A DNA stretch of 36,119 bases, taken from the NCBI GenBank assembly GCA_009786445.1, contig WQTE01000014.1, positions 2,244 to 38,362 on the forward strand, read 5' to 3'. The position numbers were made by a program, and so were the translations under genes. This DNA is from Oscillospiraceae bacterium. Lineage in GTDB: Bacteria; Bacillota; Clostridia; Oscillospirales; Oscillospiraceae. Shown piece by piece: positions 6,342-15,353 of this stretch; the stretch's first letter is position 1; each line of letters begins with the position of its first letter. The notes beneath the pieces were generated by a model. It ran no database searches and had not been told where the DNA came from. It saw nothing but the letters and a program-made list of their open reading frames with translations.

Positions 6342-8960
6342 TTACACTTTTCTATGCCTGAACCATTTTACCACTTCCATTATTATTATCGTGCCGACTG
6401 CGAGAGCTGCTGCCAGTGCCCATTCGTATGTGCCGAATTGCTCTGCGATGGAAAATACTTCTCTGGCACCCGGCAGGATAGTGATTACGTACAAACCCAG
6501 ACATACGCCGACAGCGAGCAGTACGTAGCGATTGCTCATCAGCCCGAGCTGCGGCAATGTTTGGGTATTGGAGCGTGATGAGAATGTTTGCAGAGTTCTT
6601 GCGAGTATAAGTGTTGTGAAAGCCATTGCGCCGCCCACTGCGGGGTCGCCCATAGAGATGCCGATAAACTGAGCAATGATAGCTGCTATGCCTATGAGGG
6701 TTCCGCGAATCATTACACTGACAAACAGTCCGCCGCCAAATATTCCTTCATTCATATCTCTGGGCGGGCGTTCCATAACTGACGGCTCACTTTTTTCAAG
6801 TCCGAGAGCAATAGCGGGAATCGAGTCGTTTACTAAGTTGATAAAAAGGATTTGAAGTGCTGTCAGCGGAGAATCCCAGCCTACTGCAAATGCGAAAAGG
6901 ATTGCCAAAATGGCGGCAAGGTTACCTGAGAACAAATAACCTACAACCTTTTTGATATTGTCGAAAATCGTGCGCCCTACGGCTACCGCGCTGACAATGG
7001 TTACAAAGTTGTCGTCTGTCAAAATCATTGCCGATGCATCTTTGGAGACTTCTGTGCCGCTACCCATTGCAACGCCAATATCGGCTTGTTTCAAAGAGGG
7101 AGCATCGTTAACACCGTCACCTGTCATTGCTGTAATCTGACCTCTCTTTTGCCACGCCTTTACTATGGTTATTTTGTTTTCGGGCGAAACTCTGGCATAT
7201 ACTGATATATGCGGCAGTTTCTCGTCTAACTCTGCCTCTGACATATCATCGAGTTCCATGCCCGTCACCGCAATGTCGCCCTCTCGCAGAATTCCTATGT
7301 CCTTGGCAATCGCTGTTGCGGTGTTTTTGTGGTCGCCGGTTATCATTACGGTTCTGATGTGTGCACTTTTTGCTTGTGCTATTGATGCATAGACCTCCTC
7401 CCTAGGCGGATCTATCATTGCCGAAAGACCTATGAGTGTCAGCTCGTTTTCATCTTCAAGCGATATTGTATCACCGCTCACTTTTTTTGCCCCATAGGCT
7501 AAAACCCTGAGTGCTTTGCTGCCGAAAGTGTCGTTTGCATCTTCAAATTGCCTCAGCAGTTCGGGAGTCAGCGAAACCGTCTTACCGCCCACCATTACGG
7601 AGTTGCAACGCGAAAACATTACATCGGGTGCACCCTTTGTAAACATATACCTCTTGTCTGCCTCACCCTCTGCCGACATATCATTCAGCGTGCTCATCAG
7701 TTTTCGCTCCGAGTCAAACGGAAGCTCTGCTATTCTGGTGTATTCACTGCGCAGTTTTTCGTGTGAGTGCCCGTTTTTGTTGCAATAGACGAGCAGCGCA
7801 GTTTCAGTCGGGTCGCCGATTTGGCTGCCGTCTTCTTTGACCTTCGCATCGTTACACAGTGCCATGGACTTGAGGAGCAAGGAGTCTTCGAGCTTGCCGT
7901 CACCAGGCAGGAAGTGCTCCATGACTGTCATTTTGTTTTGTGTGAGTGTGCCTGTTTTATCTGTACAGATAACGCTTGTGCTCCCAAGTGCTTCTACAGC
8001 AGGCAGTTTGCGGACAATGGCGTTTTTCGCCGCCATTGTTTTAGTACCTACAGCGAGAACGATTGTCACAACGGAAGCGAGTGCTTCGGGGATTGCCGCC
8101 ACGGCTACTGCGATTGCGAACATAAATGCACTCAGTATGACCTGATACATTTCTGCATCTCCGCCGTCGGCGAATGCCCTTGCTATCTGCGTAGCAAATA
8201 TCACCGCACAGATTACCATGATAACAAGTCCCAGCTTTTTGCTGAACTGTTCAAGTTTTCTCTGGAGCGGAGTCTGCCTGTCGTCGGCTGTTTCAATCAG
8301 CGTTGCTATTTTTCCGATTTCCGCCTGTTTAGCTGTGCCGGTTACGATATATGTTCCCCTGCCGTGAACCGCAATTGAGCCGCTGTAAACCATGTTTTTT
8401 CTGTCGCCCAGTGCGAGATTACCGTCGAGGGTTCTATCAGTTTTTTCTACGGGTACCGACTCTCCCGTGAGAAGCCCTTCGTCTATCCTTAGGGTTTTGC
8501 ATTCAAATAATCTGCCATCCGCGGGGACAAAGTCGCCCGCTTCGAGTGTCACTATGTCGCCGGGAACAAGTTCTCTTGCAGGGACATGAGTGATCTCCCC
8601 ATTTCGCTTGACCTTAGCTACCGGTGCACTTATCTGCCTGAGAGCTTCAAGTGAGCCCTCCGCTTTTCTCGTTTGAATAACTGAAATAAGGGAATTTACA
8701 ACCAAGACTGCAATGATAACAAGTGATTCAAGAAACTCCCCTATGAAAAGTTTGATGATCACAACAATAGCAAGTATAATCATCATCGGGTCTTTCCATG
8801 CTTCAGCAAAGAGCTTCCACAGCGGAGTCCTCTCCGCTTGGCGAAGTTCGTTGTAGCCGTGTTCCTCTGTACGCTTTGCCACTTCCTTGTCGGCTAATCC
8901 GTCCTGCGATGTGCTAAACTCGGTAAAGATAGTTTCCGGGGGTTTTTGATAAATTTCCAT
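6342..8960 (-). CDS. P2-type cation-translocating ATPase (Mn2+/Ca2+ exporter)
   Basis: Membrane P-type ATPase of 872 residues, SERCA/PMCA-like. The actuator loop LLTGESVPV, the phosphorylation site CTDKTGTLT (Asp near residue 330), the nucleotide-domain KGAPD motif and the hinge TGDGVNDAPSLKQADIG are all present. The membrane ion site reads PEALASVVTI where Ca2+ pumps have PEGLP, so the helix-breaking proline is lost while the Glu stays. The track start (9023) lies inside the riboswitch terminator. The true start is ATG 8960, with AGGAGTG seven bases ahead. A yybP-ykoY riboswitch controls the gene, so Mn2+ export is the favoured role (inference); Ca2+ export is the alternative. Confidence 0.92.
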   Translation of the reverse strand: MEIYQKPPETIFTEFSTSQDGLADKEVAKRTEEHGYNELRQAERTPLWKLFAEAWKDPMMIILAIVVIIKLFIGEFLESLVIIAVLVVNSLISVIQTRKAEGSLEALRQISAPVAKVKRNGEITHVPARELVPGDIVTLEAGDFVPADGRLFECKTLRIDEGLLTGESVPVEKTDRTLDGNLALGDRKNMVYSGSIAVHGRGTYIVTGTAKQAEIGKIATLIETADDRQTPLQRKLEQFSKKLGLVIMVICAVIFATQIARAFADGGDAEMYQVILSAFMFAIAVAVAAIPEALASVVTIVLAVGTKTMAAKNAIVRKLPAVEALGSTSVICTDKTGTLTQNKMTVMEHFLPGDGKLEDSLLLKSMALCNDAKVKEDGSQIGDPTETALLVYCNKNGHSHEKLRSEYTRIAELPFDSERKLMSTLNDMSAEGEADKRYMFTKGAPDVMFSRCNSVMVGGKTVSLTPELLRQFEDANDTFGSKALRVLAYGAKKVSGDTISLEDENELTLIGLSAMIDPPREEVYASIAQAKSAHIRTVMITGDHKNTATAIAKDIGILREGDIAVTGMELDDMSEAELDEKLPHISVYARVSPENKITIVKAWQKRGQITAMTGDGVNDAPSLKQADIGVAMGSGTEVSKDASAMILTDDNFVTIVSAVAVGRTIFDNIKKVVGYLFSGNLAAILAILFAFAVGWDSPLTALQILFINLVNDSIPAIALGLEKSEPSVMERPPRDMNEGIFGGGLFVSVMIRGTLIGIAAIIAQFIGISMGDPAVGGAMAFTTLILARTLQTFSSRSNTQTLPQLGLMSNRYVLLAVGVCLGLYVITILPGAREVFSIAEQFGTYEWALAAALAVGTIIIMEVVKWFRHRKV

Positions 8961-8997
8961 GTCGCACTCCTTTTTAGTCTCGGCGAGGTCAAATAGT

Positions 8998-9027
8998 AAA
9001 AAACCTCTGCCTAAATCTGGCAAAGGT
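8998..9027 (-). terminator. Riboswitch expression-platform terminator
   Basis: On the minus strand, ACCTTTGCC (9027-9019) pairs with GGCAGAGGT (9011-9003), nine pairs with one G-U, followed by TTTTTT. The 5' arm is also the 3' strand of the aptamer's closing helix (CCTTTG pairing with CAAAGG at its 5' end). Aptamer and terminator are therefore mutually exclusive, as expected of a transcriptional ON switch. Confidence 0.85.
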
Positions 9028-9131
9028 CTTGTTAAACACCGGGTGGTGTCAAAAAAGCCGGCGGAAGATTCCGCGTGATGACGACTTTTCTATCGGATGT
9101 AACCATCCGCAAACTACTCCCCTTTGGGTGG
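9019..9131 (-). ncRNA. yybP-ykoY manganese riboswitch aptamer
   Basis: The minus-strand leader matches the yybP-ykoY consensus in order: AAAGGGGAGTAG at the 5' side, GTCGTCATCACG in the middle, a GCGGAA/TTCCGC hairpin, CCGGCTTTTTTGACA, a CACC/GGTG hairpin, and ACAAGACCTTTGCC at the 3' side. Members of this class bind Mn2+ where the two conserved loops dock. Here the aptamer sits in front of a P-type ATPase and overlaps a terminator, so Mn2+ binding should allow read-through and switch on the exporter. Confidence 0.9.
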
Positions 9132-9137
9132 AACTAT

Positions 9138-9165
9138 TTTATACGGTGCTAGCATAGTTTGTCAA
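9138..9165 (-). promoter_or_regulatory. Promoter of the riboswitch-ATPase unit
   Basis: Minus-strand TTGACA (9160-9165) and TATAAA (9138-9143) are 16 bp apart, with a start expected near 9131, right at the aptamer's 5' end. The whole promoter lies inside the last codons and stop codon of the upstream glycosidase gene, whose stop is at 9139-9141. Confidence 0.75.
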
Positions 9166-12100
9166 GTAAAAGTTTGAACCTTCTTTCACTTCGGGCGACT
9201 TTAATATGCCTGTTGGTTTGAGCCTGTACTCATATGACCACTCTGCATCTTTGGTGCGCCATGAATCAGGACCGTGCCAAAAAACCGTCTCGTTAGAATT
9301 ATGTATTGCACCGAAGGTGTTGAAGCGATTGCCGTATGCAGTTATTTTTACTTCATGCTGACCTTTGGGGAGTTCACCCAAATCCAGAGAGTACGGGGCA
9401 TAAGCTACGCGCCCTATGGGTTTACCGTTTAGATTTACTTTCAAGAGCGGAGCGCGAAAATACGTTGCCTCAAGCCTGAGTGGTTTGCCTGTAGATGTGA
9501 TATGACAATTATACGTTACGTTTCCTCCGTAAAACGGCAAGCCCATCTGCCTTAAATCCCCAAACGGAAGCTTCTCCGGATACTCAATTATTTCCGCTTT
9601 TTTACCTTTGACTTCCACGCCAAAGCGACCTAAAAGAAAACAATTTTCCACGTTTGCCGCCTTTTTAAAATCAATCTCAAGCAACAACTCATTATCCCCT
9701 TTTGCCAGCTCCGGAAATTTGACTTTCTGTATTGCGCGATCGACATACCAGCCATCCGCTTTGGACTCTACACACTGACCGTTAAAAGTGATTTTAGTGT
9801 CACGCAGACCTTCAAGAGCCAAATAAATCTCTCCATCGGCAATATGAACTTGTGATGAGATTGTAAAGCGTAATTTCAAGAGATTTGCCGATTCAACTGC
9901 CTCAGAAGAGACCCACGGCTGCGCCCACGCATGGGCACGCATCGGATAACCCAAAATCTCTCTAAAGCGGTTATCAATGCGTAAAAGTTCATCCGCACTC
10001 TGCCACGCACCATCATCAAAAGCATATTCTGCAATGTCTAAAACAAGCACATTAGGCTCACTAAGCTCGAAAGAGTGGGGTGTTAGTAACCGGGTCTCCG
10101 CCGAGCTCGCTTCTGCTGCTTCGGGAGGTTTGGCTTGTGTCTGTATATCGGGTGCTTTACCGGGAGAAAGTTTTATTAAAAGACTATCTTGCATATCCAT
10201 GGTGCGCTCTATCACTGATGTATCGCCGCGATATTTAACAGCCATTGGCGAAGTACTTCCGTCCAATGTGTTATACAGGGTCGGCGTGTACAGCCCTTTG
10301 ACTGAAATTGTTACATCGTCAGGTTTTGGTATATCTTTATTTTTCGGTTTTGTACCATTGCAGACAAATAGCCATCTATCATCCCCATCTTGGCGCATTT
10401 GATATATCAAGCGCTTCGCCGCTTTTCCGTCTCCGCTTTGTATCTGAACATCGCGAAAATCCTCCAGTGCTTCCAATACAGCAGTTTTTGAAAAAGGAAT
10501 GCAAATAAATTCGCTTGACATGTCTATGTCAGCTTTTTCTCCATCGATAATTTCAGCCGGAGTCCCGGCGAAGAAAACCTTTCCGCCCCTTGAGCTAAAG
10601 CTTTTAATAGCACTAAGTGTTGAGCTTCGCAGACTTCGGCAATTTGGAACCAGCACTGTATCATATGCCATCTGCCCCACAACGAACTTATCCGAATGCT
10701 CCTCAAACAGTTCCGGAAGTAATGATTCGGAAACAAAATCAAAATCAATATGCCCAAAAAGCAACCACTTAATTATGTTCTCGAAATCGGTCTCCATTTC
10801 TGCGCGGATACTTGAGGTTTTATCATTCGGGCCGTAGTGCATCCAAAATCCTTCTATCGGGTGTATCACCGCAACGCGAGCTATAGGCTTCCCGCGGACA
10901 AGAGCTGTGTTAACACGCGCAAAGTGGTCTTCGACATATGAATACTCTTTATGCCACGGAGACTGATAGCCAATACTTGCGGGGTAGTCCCGCTTTGCTT
11001 CTCCTGCCATTGACACCCATGTGAGGTGGTGAACGCGGACTGTCACACCAAGAGCGGCCTGCCAATCGCCCTGTAGCTTATGTCCGCGAAAATCAAAGTC
11101 CCAGTTTGTGACTCCATAAAGTTCGCTCAAAACACCTTCTCTGCCGTACTGCCGCGCCGCACTTTGAGCTTGCTTTGCCGTTGTGTATTCGCGATTATCG
11201 CACAGCATATCAATGCCCGGCAATCGGAAAGCGCGATATGCACGCATCGTTTCTCCTAACGCCTTAGTTTGAGATGTCAAGCTCTCCTCATGCATCATGT
11301 GCCCTGTTAGCATTATGCCTTTGCTGTCACACCAAGCTCCGACATTATCTGCAAAAGCTTCCGTAAAGCGAGTACATACATGGTCATGATAGCGATACCT
11401 CGACTTTGATACGTTTTCTGTCTCCCAAATGATTTCCGGAAGTGTGTCAAAAACGCTTGCCCCATAAGCTGCTCTGTACGTCTCGTCAAAGTCGTCCGTA
11501 AACGGCAAAGTAACCATCGTTTTTGCCTCGGAGTGAGTGAGCATATCCTTATGGGAAAACTGCGGTTCGTCTGTAAAGATTGAGGGTATGGATTTTCCGA
11601 ACTCATCACCAAGCCATTTATGGTATTTTTCGTGGGTCACTTCAATAAAACGGTCTATGGCTTTTTTATCCAATGTGTTTACATAAGCTTCATTGTTAAA
11701 CCACGGGCTGTTTCCCGATATTTCCAAATAAGCATCCCACACATCATCTGTGCAATCCGGTTTTGTATCTATTGGCATTTTCTCGTAATGAGTCAATATT
11801 CCGTTTTCAAGTGTAATCTTATACCGCGCAAGATGCTTCCTATTGCCGCTTGAAACATAAGTTGCGGCAGAATCAATCTCATCGTGCTCACTAAAATCGT
11901 AGTCATACGGGCAAAAAACAAGAAAGCGCATACGATATGCATCTTCTTTTGTAACAGTACCTCCCGCTGCGCCTGATGGCCAGCGGTCTTCATCATACAG
12001 GAAACACAGCATTTCGTTTTGGGTCGCATGATGGTTGCATGCGACTGCGAGTTTCATGAACTCGTCTCCCATATAGGGAGTGGCAAGTCCCGAGCGGCTG

Positions 12101-12273
12101 TGAATATGAAACCCACCTATCCCCATTTCTTTAAATATATCTATTTGCCGCAGGAGTTCTTCTTCTTCGAGTTTACAGTTCCATGACCAGAATGGCGCAC
12201 CTCTGTACTCAGATGTCGGATTTCTAAAAAGACTGTCAGTGAGTGCTTTTTCCATGCGTTTTTTGTATAACAT
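9139..12273 (-). CDS. GH106-like glycoside hydrolase (putative alpha-L-rhamnosidase)
   Basis: Large protein of 1044 residues without a signal peptide, so probably cytoplasmic. The N-terminus has a TIM-barrel-like start seen in proteins annotated to the GH106 alpha-L-rhamnosidase family: GAPFWSWN, then MGIGGFHIHSRSGLATPYM and FLYDEDRWPSGAAGG. The C-terminal third looks like galactose-binding/beta-sandwich domains (LALEGLRDTKITFNG, NCHITSTGKPLRLE). AGGAGGT precedes the ATG. It is the last gene of the CUT1/radical-enzyme operon, 36 nt after the glycyl radical enzyme. I infer it frees a sugar (perhaps rhamnose or a modified sugar) from an imported oligosaccharide. The family assignment is from memory of motif patterns, and the substrate is unknown. 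Confidence 0.65.
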   Translation of the reverse strand: MLYKKRMEKALTDSLFRNPTSEYRGAPFWSWNCKLEEEELLRQIDIFKEMGIGGFHIHSRSGLATPYMGDEFMKLAVACNHHATQNEMLCFLYDEDRWPSGAAGGTVTKEDAYRMRFLVFCPYDYDFSEHDEIDSAATYVSSGNRKHLARYKITLENGILTHYEKMPIDTKPDCTDDVWDAYLEISGNSPWFNNEAYVNTLDKKAIDRFIEVTHEKYHKWLGDEFGKSIPSIFTDEPQFSHKDMLTHSEAKTMVTLPFTDDFDETYRAAYGASVFDTLPEIIWETENVSKSRYRYHDHVCTRFTEAFADNVGAWCDSKGIMLTGHMMHEESLTSQTKALGETMRAYRAFRLPGIDMLCDNREYTTAKQAQSAARQYGREGVLSELYGVTNWDFDFRGHKLQGDWQAALGVTVRVHHLTWVSMAGEAKRDYPASIGYQSPWHKEYSYVEDHFARVNTALVRGKPIARVAVIHPIEGFWMHYGPNDKTSSIRAEMETDFENIIKWLLFGHIDFDFVSESLLPELFEEHSDKFVVGQMAYDTVLVPNCRSLRSSTLSAIKSFSSRGGKVFFAGTPAEIIDGEKADIDMSSEFICIPFSKTAVLEALEDFRDVQIQSGDGKAAKRLIYQMRQDGDDRWLFVCNGTKPKNKDIPKPDDVTISVKGLYTPTLYNTLDGSTSPMAVKYRGDTSVIERTMDMQDSLLIKLSPGKAPDIQTQAKPPEAAEASSAETRLLTPHSFELSEPNVLVLDIAEYAFDDGAWQSADELLRIDNRFREILGYPMRAHAWAQPWVSSEAVESANLLKLRFTISSQVHIADGEIYLALEGLRDTKITFNGQCVESKADGWYVDRAIQKVKFPELAKGDNELLLEIDFKKAANVENCFLLGRFGVEVKGKKAEIIEYPEKLPFGDLRQMGLPFYGGNVTYNCHITSTGKPLRLEATYFRAPLLKVNLNGKPIGRVAYAPYSLDLGELPKGQHEVKITAYGNRFNTFGAIHNSNETVFWHGPDSWRTKDAEWSYEYRLKPTGILKSPEVKEGSNFYLTNYASTV

Positions 12274-12309
12274 TGTAACCTCCTCGTCAATTTCAAGAAA
12301 TATATTGTA

Positions 12310-14475
12310 CTAACTGAGATACCTGTCAACTACCTGCTGACGGTATTCTTGCGAGAGTGATGCAAAAAATGCGGAGTATCCCGTTACACGTACCACAAGG
12401 TCAGGGTGGGATTCGGGGTTTTCATGAGCGGCTTTGATTTGCTCGGGCGTGATACAGTTGAGATTTATAAGCGTTCCGCCCATTTTGTTGTGAGTGTGTA
12501 TGAGGGCGCACAGTGCATCAATCCCTCCGGCAGTTTTCACCATGTTTGTGTCAATGTCCAAATGTAGCGGCGCAGAGTTTCCATACCCCGGTTGCGCCTC
12601 TGCAACCGCAGTTGCCTTGAGCGAAGGAGAAAAGCTCACCACTCCGGAGGCAAATCCCGGGTCAGGCTCGTTTGAGTGGGATATAGGCTCGCCATCAAAA
12701 CGCCCATTCGGTGTTGCCGGAAGTTTTTCGCCATACATATACACATCCCCATGGGAAAACATACCCGGCACCATCTTGAGGTTATGCTTTTTCGTCGGTT
12801 TGTCTGCAACAAGGCGGACATATTCATCCCTTATGCGTAACGCCCACGGTAATGCCAGAGATTCGGGATGTCCGAAACGAGGTATATTTTTAAGCATTAG
12901 ACGAATATTTTCAGAGTCTTTGTAGTTATTTCTAACAGTGTTGTACATCTCGTCCCAGGTAAGCTTTTTTTCCTTTTCAACCCTTAGCTCAATTGCGGCA
13001 AAAGAGTCTGCAACAGTCGCCAGTGCTATTGCGTCTATATTCAAATTGAGAATGTCAACCCCACCAATGGCACTATTTATCCCACGTTCTATAGGTCCGT
13101 GGCAGAACAAATTGAGTACCAGTTCAGGCGTATTTCTTGATACGGTTTCATAATGCCAGTCATATCCTTCGGAAATGGTATCGACCATTACTGCAAGATG
13201 TGATGCAAAGTGTTCCCACAGCTTCTCCGTACTAGGCTGACCACCTGCTATCACTTCATCAAGAGCATAATGAAATGCCCATGCCATATTAAGTCTGGTA
13301 ACATCTTGTAACGGGTACTCAATGCCCGGCAACGCTACCCAATTGCAACCTACCTTTGCACGCATCCTTGCAAGTTCTCTTGGGTGACCTTGCTTTACAA
13401 AGCCGTCCTCTACGCCTTGCGATAGTGAAAAACAAGGGCCGCTGCCTTTTTCCAGTATGTACATAAGCGCTCTGCGCAAAAGCCTGTCGTCGCTCCCCTC
13501 AAACACTCGCACGGCAAGATTGTACGGAATTGCAAGTTCGTATGCCGCTTGCAAAATCAAAAACGATACATCGCTTGTAAGTTCTTTTTCACCATCCGGA
13601 GTCTGCCCCCCAATCTGCGAATAGTGGGTGTCATTGTAGAAAAGGCTCGCAACCATCCAAATAGCTTCTTCATCTGTCAAGCTGCCCGCCGCCTTATCTT
13701 CCTCATAGAAAGGCCGCAGCAACTCATCTAGCTGCCCGAGAGCCCCACCACCAAAATATGTCCTGTCAACGCTTTGGAATATAGCAAGAAACTGACATGC
13801 TTCACGAAACGTTGAGGGCGGTCCTACAAGTAAGTTTTCCAGTGCTTCCGCTATTTGGGTATAGTTTTGCTTTTCCCAATTGTCTGTCACTTCGCTTGCC
13901 AATTTGTGCGCATAGTGCATATGATTTTCCGTATAGGCTATGATTCCTTCCATGACAGCCGCCTCACCTGCGTAAAAATCTTCTCCGGCAGGATGGTTTC
14001 TCGCTTGATAACGTCTAATTTTTTTCAAAATCCCACGCAAGCCAAGGGAAAAACCAATCTCCATATCAGGGCCCAGATGATTCATACCCCCGATACCATT
14101 TTGCAGAAACCCATATTTCTCGTGCAGTGGCTTTAAATGCGCTGCATGATCCTCCGGACGATATCCTATTTTCACAAAGTTTTGGAAAAATCCCGCCCAA
14201 GCCCCGGCAAGCGCACTTTTTTGATGTATGTATACGGGAAGCTCCTTAAAAAAGCGACCTAAATTCTCTCCGATACATTTTGCGCCAAACAACAAATCGT
14301 AACCGTCCGGATAATCCGCCTCAAATGTAAAACCGTCAAAACAGATGAAACCATGGTCGTCTATGTTATAAAAACCACCGAAGTTGTCGAGTTTCTTCTT
14401 GTTTTCCGCAATCTTCGTTTCGTGCATAGCTGTGATGCGCGAGAGTATTTCATTTGATAATTTAACCTGTTTCAT
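12310..14475 (-). CDS. Uncharacterised glycyl radical enzyme (PFL/dehydratase-like)
   Basis: Oxygen-sensitive glycyl radical enzyme of 721 residues. The C-terminal radical motif is intact, RVTGYSAFF with Gly699. The thiyl-radical cysteine is probably Cys377 in VGCNWVALPGIEY. Diol dehydratases, choline lyase and 4-hydroxyproline dehydratase have GCVEP here, whose Glu acts as general base, and pyruvate formate-lyase has adjacent cysteines. This protein has neither, so its reaction cannot be read from known members. The track start (14571) is 32 codons too early; ATG 14475 fits the family and overlaps the activase gene by 14 nt. It lies between its own activase and a GH106-like glycosidase, behind a sugar importer, so a sugar-derived substrate is likely (inference). 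Confidence 0.88.
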   Translation of the reverse strand: MKQVKLSNEILSRITAMHETKIAENKKKLDNFGGFYNIDDHGFICFDGFTFEADYPDGYDLLFGAKCIGENLGRFFKELPVYIHQKSALAGAWAGFFQNFVKIGYRPEDHAAHLKPLHEKYGFLQNGIGGMNHLGPDMEIGFSLGLRGILKKIRRYQARNHPAGEDFYAGEAAVMEGIIAYTENHMHYAHKLASEVTDNWEKQNYTQIAEALENLLVGPPSTFREACQFLAIFQSVDRTYFGGGALGQLDELLRPFYEEDKAAGSLTDEEAIWMVASLFYNDTHYSQIGGQTPDGEKELTSDVSFLILQAAYELAIPYNLAVRVFEGSDDRLLRRALMYILEKGSGPCFSLSQGVEDGFVKQGHPRELARMRAKVGCNWVALPGIEYPLQDVTRLNMAWAFHYALDEVIAGGQPSTEKLWEHFASHLAVMVDTISEGYDWHYETVSRNTPELVLNLFCHGPIERGINSAIGGVDILNLNIDAIALATVADSFAAIELRVEKEKKLTWDEMYNTVRNNYKDSENIRLMLKNIPRFGHPESLALPWALRIRDEYVRLVADKPTKKHNLKMVPGMFSHGDVYMYGEKLPATPNGRFDGEPISHSNEPDPGFASGVVSFSPSLKATAVAEAQPGYGNSAPLHLDIDTNMVKTAGGIDALCALIHTHNKMGGTLINLNCITPEQIKAAHENPESHPDLVVRVTGYSAFFASLSQEYRQQVVDRYLS

Positions 14476-15346
14476 ATGTTTGATAATTCCTTTCAGTGAT
14501 AAAAAGTGCCTTTCGTGCTTGCTGCATTTCTTCTTCGCTTGGGACGGTATATATAAGAGTTCCAACCCCATAAGCCTTTGATTTCCCCGCTCCGAGACTG
14601 TGGTATGGCAGAAGTTCTATCTTTTCTATTCCGAGTTCTCTGAGCCGCGCACCAATCTCGGGCAGTTCGTCCAGATTTGCACCCGGCACACAGGGAACGC
14701 GAACAATAAGCTCAAATCCATCTTCTGTCAGGCGGCGCAAATTCTCCCAAACCAGTATGCCGTCAACACCAGTTAACTCCTTATGTCGCAGGGGAGAAGA
14801 AGCTTTTATATCATACAAAAACAAATCGGGACTAACCATTTTCAGCCACTCATATGGCACATGCCCGGCGGTATCAATAGCGGTGTGAACCTTATTTTCA
14901 AGGCAGATGTTTACTATTTCTGCTAAAAAGTCCGCCTGTAGCATACACTCACCGCCTGAAAATGTGATGCCACCGCCGCTGCTGTCAAAATATGGCTTAT
15001 CTACTGACAACAGCTTCCACAGCTCCGATGCTGTCATCTTACGAAGCGGGCGTATCAAAGCACCCGCATAACATACGTCACAGCAACGCATACAGCGTTT
15101 GCATATGCTCGCATCGGGAACACCGTCTATCTCACGCGCACGGCAAAGCCCTGCACAGGCACTGCAAGAGATGCATTTTTCCGATAAAAAGACGGGGGGA
15201 GGGTCACTTGCCCAAGATTCGGGATTGTGACACCATGCACACTTCATATTACAACCCTGAAAGAACACAACGGTTCTAACGCCCGGTCCGTCATACGCAG
15301 AAAAAGTTTGAATATCAAATATAGAGCCTTTTAGTCCTTTACTCAC
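14462..15346 (-). CDS. Glycyl radical enzyme activating enzyme (radical SAM)
   Basis: Radical SAM enzyme of 294 residues that uses S-adenosylmethionine to place the glycyl radical on its partner. The SAM-cluster motif CNMKCAWC (Cys32, 36, 39) is present. Two further [4Fe-4S] clusters are predicted from the ferredoxin-like insert with CxxCxxCxxxC twice (Cys58/61/64/68 and 82/85/88/92). This is the layout of dehydratase and decarboxylase activases rather than the short PFL activase. SGGECMLQ gives the SAM-binding GGE. The start is GTG, seven bases behind the permease stop, and the end overlaps the glycyl radical enzyme start, so the pair is co-expressed. It surely serves that neighbour. Confidence 0.93.
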   Translation of the reverse strand: MSKGLKGSIFDIQTFSAYDGPGVRTVVFFQGCNMKCAWCHNPESWASDPPPVFLSEKCISCSACAGLCRAREIDGVPDASICKRCMRCCDVCYAGALIRPLRKMTASELWKLLSVDKPYFDSSGGGITFSGGECMLQADFLAEIVNICLENKVHTAIDTAGHVPYEWLKMVSPDLFLYDIKASSPLRHKELTGVDGILVWENLRRLTEDGFELIVRVPCVPGANLDELPEIGARLRELGIEKIELLPYHSLGAGKSKAYGVGTLIYTVPSEEEMQQARKALFITERNYQTYETG

Positions 15347-15353
15347 TCTTTAA

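Noticed and set aside
7767-8378. 203-aa plus-strand ORF
   Set aside because: Antisense shadow of the P-type ATPase with no binding site or recognisable domain.
14476-14571. 32-residue N-terminal extension of the glycyl radical enzyme
   Set aside because: It lies wholly inside the activase gene. The internal ATG at 14475 fits the family and the coupled overlap.
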